In this document: positions 1-12,318 of the stretch, one piece after another
How positions within the stretch are numbered: position 1 is the stretch's first letter
Layout of the letters: each line of letters begins with the position of its first letter
From: Macrobrachium rosenbergii
Taxonomy: Eukaryota > Arthropoda > Malacostraca > Decapoda > Palaemonidae
Assembly (NCBI RefSeq): GCF_040412425.1
Contig: NC_089744.1
Coordinates: 23,012,501-23,076,500 of the forward strand
Direction of reading: 5' to 3'
Length of the DNA stretch: 64,000 bases
The notes under the pieces: generated by a model
What the model was told of the DNA's origin: nothing
What the model saw: only the letters and a program-made list of their open reading frames with translations
Databases searched by the model: none
Position numbers and translations under genes: made by a program

Positions 1-104
1 AACTGTAATTTAATCGAGGAAATATAAATAATATAAATAAAAATAAAAACATTTCCCTTGGGGCCAGCCTTGTGTGAACTGATAATCAGCACAGTGGTCT
101 GGTT

Positions 105-618
<514 letters not shown>

Positions 619-645
619 TCTACTCAGTGGTCTGGTTAAACTACT

Positions 646-647
<2 letters not shown>

Positions 648-710
<63 letters not shown>
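648..710. repeat. (AAT)n microsatellite
   Basis: Uninterrupted AAT array preceded by cagtggtctggttaaa, the same flank as the array at 105. Confidence 0.95.
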
Positions 711-718
711 CATTATCT

Positions 719-1138
719 CGGTTTTCCTGGAAGTTAAAATACTTATTTTCTTCAGGATTTGAGGCTTAAGTGGTGAAATCCTACTCTAACCTTTACTAAG
801 GGAAGGATTTTAAGGATGGAGAGAGACAAAACCCTGGCGAAGGATAATAGGATTTTCGTCGTAGCAGAAACAAAATCTAAGCGTGATTAATTTAGTTTTT
901 AATTTAGGATTTATGAAGATACGTGGACTACATCTTATCTGTAGAATTAATGCAAAAGGTTTCGGCGAATATCTACATATAACTTGGACCGCAGCAAAAC
1001 TGGTATGTATATGTGTATGTAGCCTATATGTATATGTATATATACAGTATAGATATATTATATATATACATATAAATATATACATATGTATGTTTATATA
1101 TATGTATATATATATATAATATATATATTATATATATA

Positions 1139-1222
<84 letters not shown>

Positions 1223-1493
1223 TTCATTCAAAAAATACTTCACGCTAATTCTAGAGGTGAGATGTACCTACTCCACTTCCTCTCGGAAAACCTAAATCAA
1301 AATCTAAATGAATTTACGAGCAAATATTTCTTTTTCTACCGCGATGATAATAATAATCTTATCATCCTTCACCAGGAGAATTCTGTCTTTTCCCATCCTT
1401 AAAAAAACCCCTCAGTAAAAAATTCGACCAGGATTTACCGCCTAAGCCTCAAATCCTGAGGAAAATAAATATTTTTACACCCGGGAAAAACCG
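719..1493. repeat. Long imperfect inverted repeat with an AT-rich centre
   Basis: The left arm (about 719-955) and right arm (about 1236-1493) are reverse complements at roughly 75-80% by eye. Matching blocks include caggatttgaggctta at 754 against its complement near 1442-1457, and ttaaggatgg near 810 against ccatccttaa near 1395. The centre is compound (TA)n DNA (about 1020-1218). The structure fits a decayed foldback transposon or an inverted duplication; no transposase or TSD is seen. Confidence 0.7.
1020..1218. repeat. Compound (AT)n microsatellite
   Basis: Imperfect TA/CA-rich DNA that becomes a pure TA array at about 1141-1217. It forms the loop of the inverted repeat at 719-1493. Confidence 0.95.
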
Positions 1494-1525
1494 CTGTGTG
1501 GGAGGGAGGAAAAACAGAGAATGGT

Positions 1526-1565
1526 AAAAAAAAAAAAAAAAAAAAAAGATCGATTTTTTTTTTTT
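1526..1565. repeat. Poly-A followed by poly-T
   Basis: About 22 A, then gatcga, then about 12 T, giving a small A/T hairpin-capable tract. Confidence 0.85.
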
Positions 1566-1633
1566 ACTTTTCTGCTACTTTTCCGTTCGCTCCACTAAGC
1601 GGTGCACTGGAGGCACTACTTGAGGTTATACTC

Positions 1634-1965
<332 letters not shown>

Positions 1966-2245
1966 ACAGATAAAAGTAAATATAAATAAACGGAATGGTG
2001 TATCTACGCCAGAATTAATTTTGATTTGTGTCCACGTTGAGAAAACCCGCCATTGCAAGATCAAACAATAAAAAAAGACATCCCACGTAATATCTCAATA
2101 TCAAAATACCAGTAGGAATGTAAAATGTAAAATACAAATAAAAACGAATAAGTTTATATGGGAAAATAAAGCAAAAATAAACAGCACACGAAACAGGAAT
2201 AATCAAAGATGAATAATCTGACTGTGAAAGTGATACATCCTCCTA

Positions 2246-2246
2246 A

Positions 2247-2285
<39 letters not shown>

Positions 2286-2287
2286 AT
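2246..2287. repeat. (AAAT)n microsatellite
   Basis: About ten copies of the tetranucleotide TAAA, followed by imperfect copies to about 2356. Confidence 0.9.
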
Positions 2288-2431
2288 TACCAAATAAATA
2301 AAGAAGCAACTAAGTAGATAACAGAATAAATAAACAGATAGATATAAATAAATAAACCCTGAAATTCAACTTCCCCAAAAGTGAACGTCACTCCACCTCA
2401 GACGGTTGAAAAGAATGCCAATCGTATCTGG

Positions 2432-2433
<2 letters not shown>

Positions 2434-2495
<62 letters not shown>
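2434..2495. repeat. (CT)n microsatellite
   Basis: Pure CT array of about 62 bp. Confidence 0.95.
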
Positions 2496-2498
<3 letters not shown>

Positions 2499-2589
2499 CC
2501 TCTCAATATCGGGGTAAAAGTCAGCTGATCCCTGACAGCTGAGAAATGGCGTATTTTCGGCTGACACTGGAAAACGAGAACGCAATTAA

Positions 2590-4045
2590 AAGGACACGGA
2601 GGCTTTTATTTACCGCACTGACAGATGCAGGAAATTGGAAAGATGAATGCAAATGACACAGAGGCTTTTATTTCTAATATAATAGTTTGCAAGAAAAGGC
2701 AGGACAGATGGAAAAGACACAGAGGCTTTTATTTGCCTTAATGACAGATGCAAGAAAAGGGAAGACAGTTGAAAAGACACAGAGGCTTTTATTTTCCCTA
2801 AAGATACAGTAAATGCAAAAAAGGGGAAAGATGGATGGCAAACACACAGAAGCTTTTATTTGTCTTCATGATAGATGTAAGGAAAGGAAAGACCAATGAA
2901 AAAAAAAAGATACAGACGCAAGAATAAGCTGCAAGAATAAGAGGGACAGTGAAAAAGATACGGATGCTTTTATTTACCCTAATTAGGCTACAGTTTCAAG
3001 ATGAGGAGAGGCAAGTGAAAAAGCCACAGGCTTTCATTTAACCTAATGACAGGTAAAGGACAAGGACTCAAAATGACAAAGACAGAGGCTTTTGTTTACC
3101 CTAATGATACATACAAGAAATTGGAAAGATGAATGCAAATGACGCAGAGGCTGTTATTTGTCTTGATGATAGACACAAGGCAAGGACTCAAAAATGAAAA
3201 ATGCACAGAGGAATTTATTTACCTTAATGACGGATGCGAGAAAACGAAATTCAAATGTAAAAGACACAGAGGCTTTTATTTACCCTAGCGACAGGTACAA
3301 GAAATTGGAAAGATGAATGCAAATGACACAGAGGCTGTTATTTGTCTTGATGATAGACACAAGACAAGGACTTAAAAATGAAAAACGCACAGAGGAATTT
3401 ATTTACCCTAATGACGGATGCGAGAAAACGAAACTCAAATGTAAAAGACACAGAGGCTTTTATTTACCCTAGCGACAGGTACAAGAAATTGGAAAGATGA
3501 ATGCAAATGACACAGAGGCTTTTATTTGTCTTGATGATAGACACAAGACAAGGACTCAAAAATGAAAAATGCACAGCGGAATTTATTTACCTTAATGACG
3601 GATGCGAGAAAACGAAACTCAAATGTACAAGACACAGAGGCTTTTATTTACCCTAGCGACAGGTACAAGAAATTGGAAAGATGGATGCAAATGACACAGA
3701 GGCTTTTATTTGTCTTGATGATAGACGCAAGACAAGGACTCAAATATGAAAAATGCACAGAGGAATTTATTTACCTTAATGACGGATGCAAGAAGAAACT
3801 CAAATGAAAAAGACACAGAGGCTTTTATTTACCCTAATGACAGATACAAGAAACTGGAAAGATAAATGCAAATGACACAAGAGGCTTTTATTTGTCTTGA
3901 TGACAGGTGCCAGACAAGGACTCAAAAATGTAAAATACTGTTCACAGAGGCTTTTATTTACCCTAATGACGGATGCAAGAAGAAACTCAAATGAAAAAGA
4001 CACAGAGGTTTTTATTTACCCCAACAACAGATGCAAGACAAGCAG
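2590..4045. repeat. Satellite of about 61 bp organised as a 183-bp higher-order repeat
   Basis: The basic unit contains acacagaggcttttattt and gacagatgcaagaaa. From about 3100 three diverged units form a higher-order repeat: the word ggaaagat recurs near 3123, 3307, 3490, 3675 and 3856, at spacings of 181-185 bp. The first 500 bp are more diverged. Because 183 is a multiple of three, repetitive ORFs stay open on both strands. They have no recognisable domain and I do not regard them as genes. Confidence 0.9.
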
Positions 4046-4440
4046 CATCTCAGTCAAACGATCCTTTCGCCAACGCAACTTTAATTCCCGTCCATAAATA
4101 AGGAACCCAGAGGATCCCAGGGTTCTCATAAAATCCAAGAATCAAATTTCCGGACGAATGACAAAGGGAAACGTGTCTTTTATCGATAGTACCTCGCCAT
4201 AAAAGCGAACCGAGCTGGGAAAAAAAAGACGGTGGCGTTGCTTGCAACTTGCAGGCAGAAGGTGCCAAGTGGGTTGTTTTGGGGAATAATGGTGTTTAGT
4301 TCATGGATCGAAGGACAGGCAGTTATTCTTATGATTAAGGGAGGTTCTACAATACATTTACTTTTTCATAAGATCTGTAGTTTTGTTGGGTCATTGGCTT
4401 ACACACACATAAACATGCACACACATATATACAGTATATA
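4046..4440. other. Low-copy intergenic DNA
   Basis: Moderately AT-rich sequence without repeat structure. ORFs here are short and have no recognisable domain. Confidence 0.5.
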
Positions 4441-4443
4441 TAT

Positions 4444-4521
<78 letters not shown>

Positions 4522-4550
4522 TATATACTGTATATGTATTATATTTACAC

Positions 4551-4632
<82 letters not shown>
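4441..4632. repeat. Compound (AT)n-(CA)n-(AT)n microsatellite
   Basis: AT array at about 4449-4516, CA array at about 4553-4593, AT array at 4594-4632. 4633-5080 is AT-rich and unremarkable. Confidence 0.95.
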
Positions 4633-4635
<3 letters not shown>

Positions 4636-5084
4636 GCGAAAAACATGGTTTAATATCGAATTCCCTAACCCTTGGGAATAACTTACACCAAAGGGGAATT
4701 AGCCTATATAAGTAATTAGCCTACATAAGTAATAAGTCCATTTGGTGAATTATAAGTTTTAAGTACATCAGCTTTGAATCCCAGCAGGGACAGATACACT
4801 TATGAATTATCATTCCGTTTGGGTCTAAATTATTCCCAAGGTATAGCGAATTCGATGTCGAACGATATTTGTGGCTTAATATTCCTTTTTAGAAGTCCGA
4901 GATTTCCATCCTACATCTTCGAACACTGAATTTCAACACTCTTTACCTTTCAGACGAATAAAAAATATCCATTTATTTTTCTGTCAATGAAAGGTGATGA
5001 AAGTCATTAAAAAAACTAGTTTTTCGTAAATATTTCTTTAATGTCATTCTTAAAATAGTTTTATTTTTTGCTTTATTTTCACTT

Positions 5085-5192
5085 ATTTCTTTTAGTATTT
5101 TGCAAAGATTATTTTTCCCCTCTTTGATGAACCGCGACTGCACAACATTATCACGTAATAAATTATTTCCACTTTTCATTTATCTAAAACTC

Positions 5193-5252
<60 letters not shown>

Positions 5253-5645
5253 TCGGTAGATGAAACCTATTCACATGGAATAAGCACACCAAAGGGGCCA
5301 TTAACTTGAAATTCTTTAAGCTTTCAAAGAATATGTTGGTTTCAACCTCACACCGCAGCAGACTCCCCCACATTGCGACAGTAACTGATCACGATACAGA
5401 ACCAGTGATTTTTCATCGCCCTGGGGGAGGAGGCGCGAACTCGCGACATCTGAACGGCATGTCACGACACTAGTGACCATGCCAGCGGACCAGTTCTTTA
5501 TCAAACCATGAATCCATCTACAAACGTTGAATGATTTTTTTCTAGTATTTTTCGAAGATTATTTTCCGTCTTTGGAGAACCTTGATTATACAAAAATTCA
5601 CGAAATCAAATTATTTCAATTTTTCTTTATATAAAATCTGCTGAG
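5085..5645. repeat. Direct repeat of about 110 bp flanking a SINE
   Basis: 5085-5193 and about 5530-5645 are diverged direct copies: both contain tagtattttnnnaagattattttnc, then aaccnngattnnacaa-like sequence, then aaattattt and atnnaaaa. The SINE-D copy at 5194-5500 lies exactly between them. This may be a segmental duplication with the SINE at the junction, or insertion into an existing tandem pair. Confidence 0.6.
5194..5500 (-). mobile_element. tRNA-headed SINE (SINE-D) with LINE-C-type 3' end and (AAT)n tail
   Basis: Reading the minus strand from about 5500, the head contains a pol III A-box-like GGCATGGTCACTAGTG and a B-box-like AGTTCGCGCCTCC about 45 bp later, the layout of a tRNA-derived promoter. 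A body follows (ccccagggcgatg), then a 3' part near 5335-5253 (ttctttgaaagcttaaag ... ggtttcatctaccgaa) that matches the LINE-C tail, then (AAT)n at 5252-5194. The copy at 36438-36726 has the same head, body and tail, which confirms the unit. It is likely transcribed by pol III and mobilised by the LINE whose tail it shares. Confidence 0.8.
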
Positions 5646-5763
5646 ATTTCATTTTCCAAACTTTTTAATTTATCAGTAAACACTCGCCTATTGTACAACC
5701 GTTAAACATCCCGACGGCTCGATTGTTTGCCATCTAGCTAACTGAATAATAACTTTAAGAATA

Positions 5764-6063
5764 GAATTGAATATAGAATTTAGGCCAAAGGCCAAGCGCT
5801 GGGACCTATAAGGTCATTCAGACCTGAAATTTGACAGTAAAAAGTTTTGAAAGTTGCAACAGGAAGAGAACCTCGCAGTTGCACTATGAATCAACTGCTA
5901 GGAGAAGGTGGAGGAGATTAAGATGGAAGAAAGAGAATATGAACAGAGGCACAGTAAAAGGAATGAAAGGGGTTGCAGCTAGGGAAGCTGCAAAGAACCT
6001 TGAGTAATGCCTACAGTGCATCGCATGACGTGCACTGACGGCACTAACCCCCGCTACGGGGAT
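5764..6063 (+). mobile_element. SINE-A copy
   Basis: Starts at gaattgaatatagaattt, contains aggccaaaggccaagcgc and gaggagattaagatgg, and ends with the terminal hairpin pair (cagtgcatc ... gtgcactg, then ccccgctacgggg). TSDs are unclear here. 6064-6298 is unremarkable. Confidence 0.85.
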
Positions 6064-6296
6064 TACAATCACTTTGAAATCATCAAATAGCATTCTTGTG
6101 TTGGCTTCTATCAGCTTCTATTCTTTGGCTATCATCACCACACCATGAACTGGAAATATATGACCGCTCAGCTCTTGACATCAACTGCACTTAATCGTGA
6201 TGTATGTATTTTCCTTGGGTTCTGGCAACTTTTGTTTGTACTGGGAGTTTTTGTTCAGGATCTGGCTTTGTTACTCTGTGTTTGAGCGGTATGCTC

Positions 6297-6298
<2 letters not shown>

Positions 6299-6354
<56 letters not shown>

Positions 6355-6396
6355 ATTTTTTTGCTACTTTGTCTATGTTATGAATAGGAGATTCTC

Positions 6397-6479
<83 letters not shown>

Positions 6480-6523
6480 TATCTTTTTTGCTACTTTGTC
6501 TGTGTTATGAATAGGACATTCTC

Positions 6524-6594
<71 letters not shown>

Positions 6595-6630
6595 GTTACT
6601 TTGTCTATGTTATGAATAGGAAATTCTCTT

Positions 6631-6692
<62 letters not shown>

Positions 6693-6735
6693 GTGTTAGT
6701 TGCTATTATGTCTATGCTATGAAAAGCACACTGTC

Positions 6736-6774
<39 letters not shown>

Positions 6775-6783
6775 GAGAGAGAG
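6299..6783. repeat. Compound (AG)n-linker array, five units
   Basis: Five AG arrays (about 6299-6352, 6399-6477, 6525-6588, 6634-6689, 6739-6783) are separated by four copies of a linker of about 47 bp containing gctactttgtctatg and gaatagga. The whole acts as a tandem repeat with length-variable AG segments. Confidence 0.9.
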
Positions 6784-6894
6784 TTATAGGAAAAGGTGAT
6801 GAATAGATAAACATGAGAGAATCGCAAATAAAACCGATACACCTGAAATCCAGGAGACGTCAGCAGTAGCAGAGAGCAGGAATGAATTTGCTCC

Positions 6895-7035
6895 TCACCT
6901 GAACATTTGGAGATCAGAAGAAGATTCCACAACTGCACTAGGCAAACTATTCCATATTTTACTTGTAGCCAAAAAAAAACTCTTAGAAAGCTGAGTACTA
7001 TTAAGTCTGGTCTGCCCTAAAATGGAAGGCTGCAG
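6895..7035 (-). pseudogene. C-terminal remnant of a non-LTR retrotransposon reverse transcriptase
   Basis: The minus strand is open from about 7035 to a TGA at 6895-6897. It reads LQPSILGQTRL, NSTQLSKSFFL, ATSKIWNSLPSAVV, ESSSDLQMFR and stop. The (L/I)WN-SLP signature is the usual end of LINE ORF2 proteins (CR1/Jockey/I-like), where strand and length vary by clade. Upstream the frame enters the 160-bp satellite and is lost. It is a 5'-truncated, dead copy facing away from the LINE-C remnant at 7751-7960. Confidence 0.75.
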
Positions 7036-7690
7036 TACCTGCAAAAGTACAAAATTAAGAAAAATGGTAGATACTGCAGTTTTCCCTTGCCTTACTACTG
7101 ATTTTGCAGATACTGCAAATGGGACCCCCTAAATAAAGCATTGAAGAATCGTTCTGAAGCTGCAGTAACTTGTGTTTTAGTGTTTCACGAGCCCAATAGG
7201 TGACATATCTCAATTTCGAACATTTTGCAAAGACTGCAGTTTTCCCTTGCCTTACTACTGATTTTGCAGATACTGCAAATGGGACCCCTTAAATAAAGCA
7301 TTGACGAATCATTCTGAAGCTGCAGTAACTTGTGTAATAGTGTTTCACGAGCCCAATAGGTGGCATATCTCAATTTCGAAAATTTTGCAGATACTGCAGT
7401 TTTCCCTGGCCTTCTCACTGATTTTGCAGATACTGCAAATGGGACCCCTTAAAGAAAGCATTGAAGAATTATTCTGAAACTGCAGTAACTTGTGTATTAG
7501 CGTTTCAAGAGCCTAATAGGTGGCATATGTCAATTTCGAAAATTTTGTAGATACTGCAAAACGGACACCCTAAATAAAGCATTGAAGAATCATTCTGAAA
7601 CTGCAGTAACTTATGTATTAGTGTTTCACGAGCCCAATAGGTGGCATATCTCAATTTCGAAAATTTTACAGATACTGCAGTTTTCCATTT
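7030..7690. repeat. 160-bp satellite, about four copies
   Basis: The word tttccctt/ggcctt recurs at 7081, 7241 and 7401, exactly 160 bp apart; a fourth copy is internally deleted and ends near 7690. Each unit carries several near-identical words gatactgcagtt and gatactgcaaat. The array is bounded by inverted words ctgccctaaaatggaa (7012-7027) and ttccattttagggcag (7683-7698), and lies between two outward-facing LINE C-terminal remnants. Confidence 0.9.
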
Positions 7691-7750
7691 TAGGGCAGTG
7701 ATGCTTACATAAGTTGTATTTCAACAGAGATCTTCCACATTCACAATTGA

Positions 7751-7960
7751 TCCCTGGTCCCACTTTCCTCCCGAGAGCAATCAGATTTTGCTGAACAGCA
7801 GAAGCACCAATATGCAGTAAATGTGCCTCTCTGTCTAACTTTTCAGTTCCAGAGGTCTTTTATTCCTCACACCGTTGGACTGTGGAACAGCCTCCCGGAG
7901 GATGTCGCGCAATTGGAACTTGAAAAGTTCAAAAGAAGATGCAATGAATTACTACCATAG
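7751..7960 (+). pseudogene. LINE-C reverse transcriptase C-terminus (5'-truncated)
   Basis: An open frame of 69 codons runs from just after a TGA at 7748 to TAG at 7958-7960. It contains HQYAVNVPL, FQRSFIPHTVG, LWNSLPEDVAQLEL and EKFKRRCNELLP before the stop. This is a typical non-LTR retrotransposon ORF2 C-terminus and the best-preserved coding piece of the LINE-C family here. The RT palm and endonuclease are absent, so it is a dead fragment. The 3' UTR and (AAT)n tail follow directly. Confidence 0.85.
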
Positions 7961-8186
7961 GCTAATGCAATTGAACTTGTATTTCAATATTTCACTTACA
8001 TATTTATTTATTTTGTTACTTATTTTGTTAATTTATCTGTTTTCCTAATACCTTGTCTCCTCTTTCTGTATTTTCCATTACCTTCTGTTGCTTCTTTCGA
8101 ATGAACACTAATATTCTTTGGAAGCTTGAATTTCAAGTCTGTGGTCCCTATGGTGAGCTTGTTCCGTATGAATTGGGTTCATCTTA

Positions 8187-8254
<68 letters not shown>
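7961..8254 (+). mobile_element. LINE-C 3' UTR and (AAT)n tail
   Basis: An AT-rich UTR is followed by the conserved terminal block: tctcctctttctgtatttt, ttctttggaagcttgaattt, gtggtccctatggtgagc, gggttcatcttatgaa, then (AAT)n from 8190. The block includes the short palindrome CTTGAATTTCAAG. About a dozen other copies in the window share it. Confidence 0.9.
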
Positions 8255-8255
<1 letters not shown>

Positions 8256-8302
8256 TCGACAGAAAGAGTTCTAAAAATACCAGAAATAGACGTCAGAAAA
8301 AA

Positions 8303-8343
<41 letters not shown>

Positions 8344-8348
8344 TTAAA

Positions 8349-8415
<67 letters not shown>

Positions 8416-8481
8416 TCGACAGAAAGAGTACTAAAAATACCAGAAATGGACGTCAGAAAAAAGAAAAACAACAACAACAAC

Positions 8482-8542
<61 letters not shown>

Positions 8543-8588
8543 TCGACAGAAAGAGTATTAAAAATATCAGAAATAGACGCCAGAAAAA

Positions 8589-8651
<63 letters not shown>

Positions 8652-8712
8652 TAATAATGTCGACAGAAACAATACTAAAAATACCAGAAATAGACGTCAG
8701 AAAAAGGGGAAA
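8190..8712. repeat. (AAT)n-linker tandem array
   Basis: Four copies of a linker of about 50 bp (gtcgacagaaagagt ... ccagaaatagacgtcag) at about 8255, 8415, 8542 and 8659 are separated by AAT arrays of 40-75 bp. It begins in the LINE-C tail, so it looks like expansion of that tail plus downstream flank. Its ORFs (poly-Asn with VDRKS..NTRNRRQKK) are translations of the array. 8713-9020 is unremarkable. Confidence 0.9.
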
Positions 8713-9027
8713 TAATAATGATAATCGTGATGCTAAAAAACGACACACTGCTTGCATTATAAGCCTGCCTTGTGTTGCAAGCAAAAGCAATTAGCAGGTC
8801 AGGTGAAGAAGAGTTGTAGTATGTTTTATGCAACAAACATTTTCAACCCACTTTACGTCTACGACACAAGTCAACATTAAGAGTTGGCAAAATAAAATTG
8901 ACTGACAAAATTTTTTTAGATATAGTTTCGCGTCCGTATGGCGATAAAAACGAATACTGCAATAAAGTATAATCTTATTTTCGTATGCAATATCAGTCTG
9001 CTTGGTATCTAAATCTTATTCAGTTTA

Positions 9028-9279
9028 CTTATTGATATATATATATATATAGATATATATTATACATATATATATATATCATATATATATCTATATCTAT
9101 ATCTATAATATATATATATGTGTATGTGTATAGGCTATACTGTATATACAATATATGCATGTATGTATGTATGTATGTAGGTATGTATATATACAATATA
9201 TTTCTATATTTATATAATATATAGCTTAAATATATACACTATATATATATTGTTTATATATTTATATACATATATATAC

Positions 9280-9334
<55 letters not shown>

Positions 9335-9380
9335 CACATATGTATATATATATGTAATTTACATCCATATATACATATCT
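9028..9380. repeat. Imperfect (AT)n/(ATGT)n-rich tract
   Basis: Long imperfect TA-rich DNA with a short ATGT array near 9149-9190 and a purer TA segment near 9292-9330. Confidence 0.85.
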
Positions 9381-9424
9381 ATCTTATTTTTCCTGGTGCC
9401 TAAATTCTTTCAGAAGTCAAATGC

Positions 9425-9479
9425 GAAGAAGAAGAAGAAGAAGACGAAGAAGAAGACGAAGAAGAAGAAGAAGAAGAAG

Positions 9480-9511
<32 letters not shown>

Positions 9512-9631
9512 TAGATATAAACAACAGGAAACATCGCCCACTTTTACGAGACGCTTCCAAAGACCAGAGGAGAAGAAGAAGAAGAAGAAGAAGAAGAAGA
9601 AGAAGAAGAAGAAGAAGAAGAAGAAGAAGAA
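9425..9631. repeat. Two (GAA)n arrays with an internal linker
   Basis: GAA/AGA trinucleotide arrays at about 9425-9508 and 9570-9631 flank a linker of about 60 bp. Poly-Arg, poly-Lys and (minus) poly-Leu/Phe ORFs come from these arrays. Long purine GAA tracts can form triplexes. 9632-10005 is single-copy DNA with a poly-A at about 9750-9769 and no gene I recognise. Confidence 0.9.
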
Positions 9632-10009
9632 AAATAAACAATAGGATAACATCGTCCAGACATTTCCTACGACAACGAAGGATCTCGAGCAGATTATGGA
9701 TTGCCCTGCAAAAGCCCATTATTGTGATTATTATTCACCATTTTGACGTAAAAAAAAAAAAAAAAAAAATTCCCTGTAAGCAAAATGCGCCGAAAAATGG
9801 TGGGGCCACTCTAGGGACGGGGAAATATATGCCCCTCCGGAATATTTTACGCGGAAACAAAAGGATGAGCTCATTCGCCATCTTAAAGATTATTATGGCC
9901 ACATTGCTGTCAGGACCATGGATCCCCCGAAAATGAAGGAATGGGGTCTTGCTGCCTCCTGCCCCAATACGTTTTTTGTAAAGGATGGAAATATGTTTTA
10001 GGGGTTAGA

Positions 10010-10745
<736 letters not shown>

Positions 10746-10754
10746 TCAGTTATA

Positions 10755-10841
<87 letters not shown>

Positions 10842-10860
10842 CCCTGAATTGCAGACACTT

Positions 10861-10894
<34 letters not shown>

Positions 10895-10983
10895 GGAAGT
10901 AAATCTACAAAATCATGAAAATAATATATATACTTATATATATGTATATATATGTATATACATATATACATATATATATATAC

Positions 10984-11060
<77 letters not shown>

Positions 11061-11091
11061 ATATACACATAACCTGAATTGCAGCTACCGT

Positions 11092-11161
<70 letters not shown>

Positions 11162-11190
11162 GGAAGTAAACCTACAAAATCATGAAAATA
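10755..11190. repeat. Duplicated block of (AT)n and (AAT)n with shared flanks
   Basis: (CA)n at about 10757-10798 and (AT)n to 10840 lead into cctgaattgcag, (AAT)n, and aaatggaagtaaatctac-aaaatcatgaaaataat (10841-10925). After another AT array (about 10980-11056) the same sequence recurs at 11072-11190 with a longer AAT array (11095-11158). The period is about 230-265 bp. Confidence 0.85.
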
Positions 11191-11599
11191 ATACCAACGA
11201 TGGTAAAAATGAGGCAAATAATTACCAAAAAAATTTACCTGGGACCAAATGCATCACCTGTAAAGACTCCCCTACCACCCCCTCCTAAGAAGCATTTGAG
11301 AAAGGGGACAGGTAAAAAGCAGGCCACAGGTACGCCACGTCTCATTAATCTTCCTAAATGAGCGCTTGCAACAAGCACAGCAAAAAGAGTGAAAGCACAA
11401 CCAAGCTTTCGTCTCGGTTTATAAGAGAAAATAAGCGCCGTTCATCATGAACCTGTAGGCTGCGTTCATTAACCTTGCCAGTTCTTAGTAACGTTGCCAT
11501 GTCGCGCCAGCCTTCGGTGTGTGTTTGTATATATGTGTGTGTATGTGTGTGTGTGTGTGACTGTGTATATGAGTATGTGTAAGCTCTTGAGCCAGATAT

Positions 11600-11600
<1 letters not shown>
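11191..11600. other. Low-copy DNA with a GT-rich stretch
   Basis: No gene or known repeat recognised; imperfect GT repeats lie at 11516-11580. Confidence 0.5.
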
Positions 11601-11645
<45 letters not shown>

Positions 11646-11651
11646 AAAGGC

Positions 11652-11693
<42 letters not shown>

Positions 11694-11699
11694 AAAGGC

Positions 11700-11745
<46 letters not shown>
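11601..11745. repeat. (AG)n-linker array
   Basis: Three AG arrays (about 11603-11643, 11655-11691, 11703-11745) are separated by two identical linkers taaaaggcaatg. A separate AG array with GACA repeats lies at 11869-11933. Confidence 0.9.
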
Positions 11746-11747
<2 letters not shown>

Positions 11748-11865
11748 TAGCATCTGAAACACTTGCGGCAGAAATAACATTTGGACGTGAGCTATGTTAT
11801 AGAAGGGGGGGCTATTCCACGAAGTAGTGGGAACCTCACATGCAAAAGGCAGATTCTTATGCCAA

Positions 11866-11920
<55 letters not shown>

Positions 11921-11933
11921 GAGAGAGAGAGAA

Positions 11934-12318
11934 ATGTTCACGAAAAAAGAAAAATATAACGGCGTTATACATTTACGTAATGGCCGAGAAATGAGAGGAA
12001 CTATTTTGCTCTCTCTTGCGTGTGTTTGTGCATGTGTATGTGTCTAAAAACATACTGGCATCATAAAGGCCCGCACAGCCTAAGAGCTCAAAGAGGATAT
12101 GTCGAGACAGAGCCCAAGGATGAGAATGTCAATAAAATACGCCGGAGAATATATATAGGCCTATATAGCAGCTATGGGCGTCTTCCATTCGCTCTATACG
12201 ATTCACTGGTAAACAGAACGTAACTGAAAGGAGACCCTATATGAACCTACTACATTTAATTAATCTCTAAAAAGGGGAGAAAAATTAAAGAGAAATTAAA
12301 AAAGTCACCAAAAAAAAA
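11934..12318. other. Low-copy DNA
   Basis: No feature beyond a GT-rich patch near 12018-12045 and A-rich DNA before PAL-B. Confidence 0.5.

Noticed and set aside
3562..4003. ORFs of 66-81 codons on both strands
   Set aside because: In-frame translation of the 183-bp satellite.
7012..7698. DNA transposon with 16-bp terminal inverted repeats around the 160-bp satellite
   Set aside because: The inverted words are part of LINE ORF coding sequence (SILGQ) on both sides, so they are better explained by two outward-facing LINE remnants; no TSD.
9421..9936. 171-codon Arg-rich ORF
   Set aside because: Its first third is translated (GAA)n and the rest has no domain; the opposite strand is equally open as poly-Leu/Phe.
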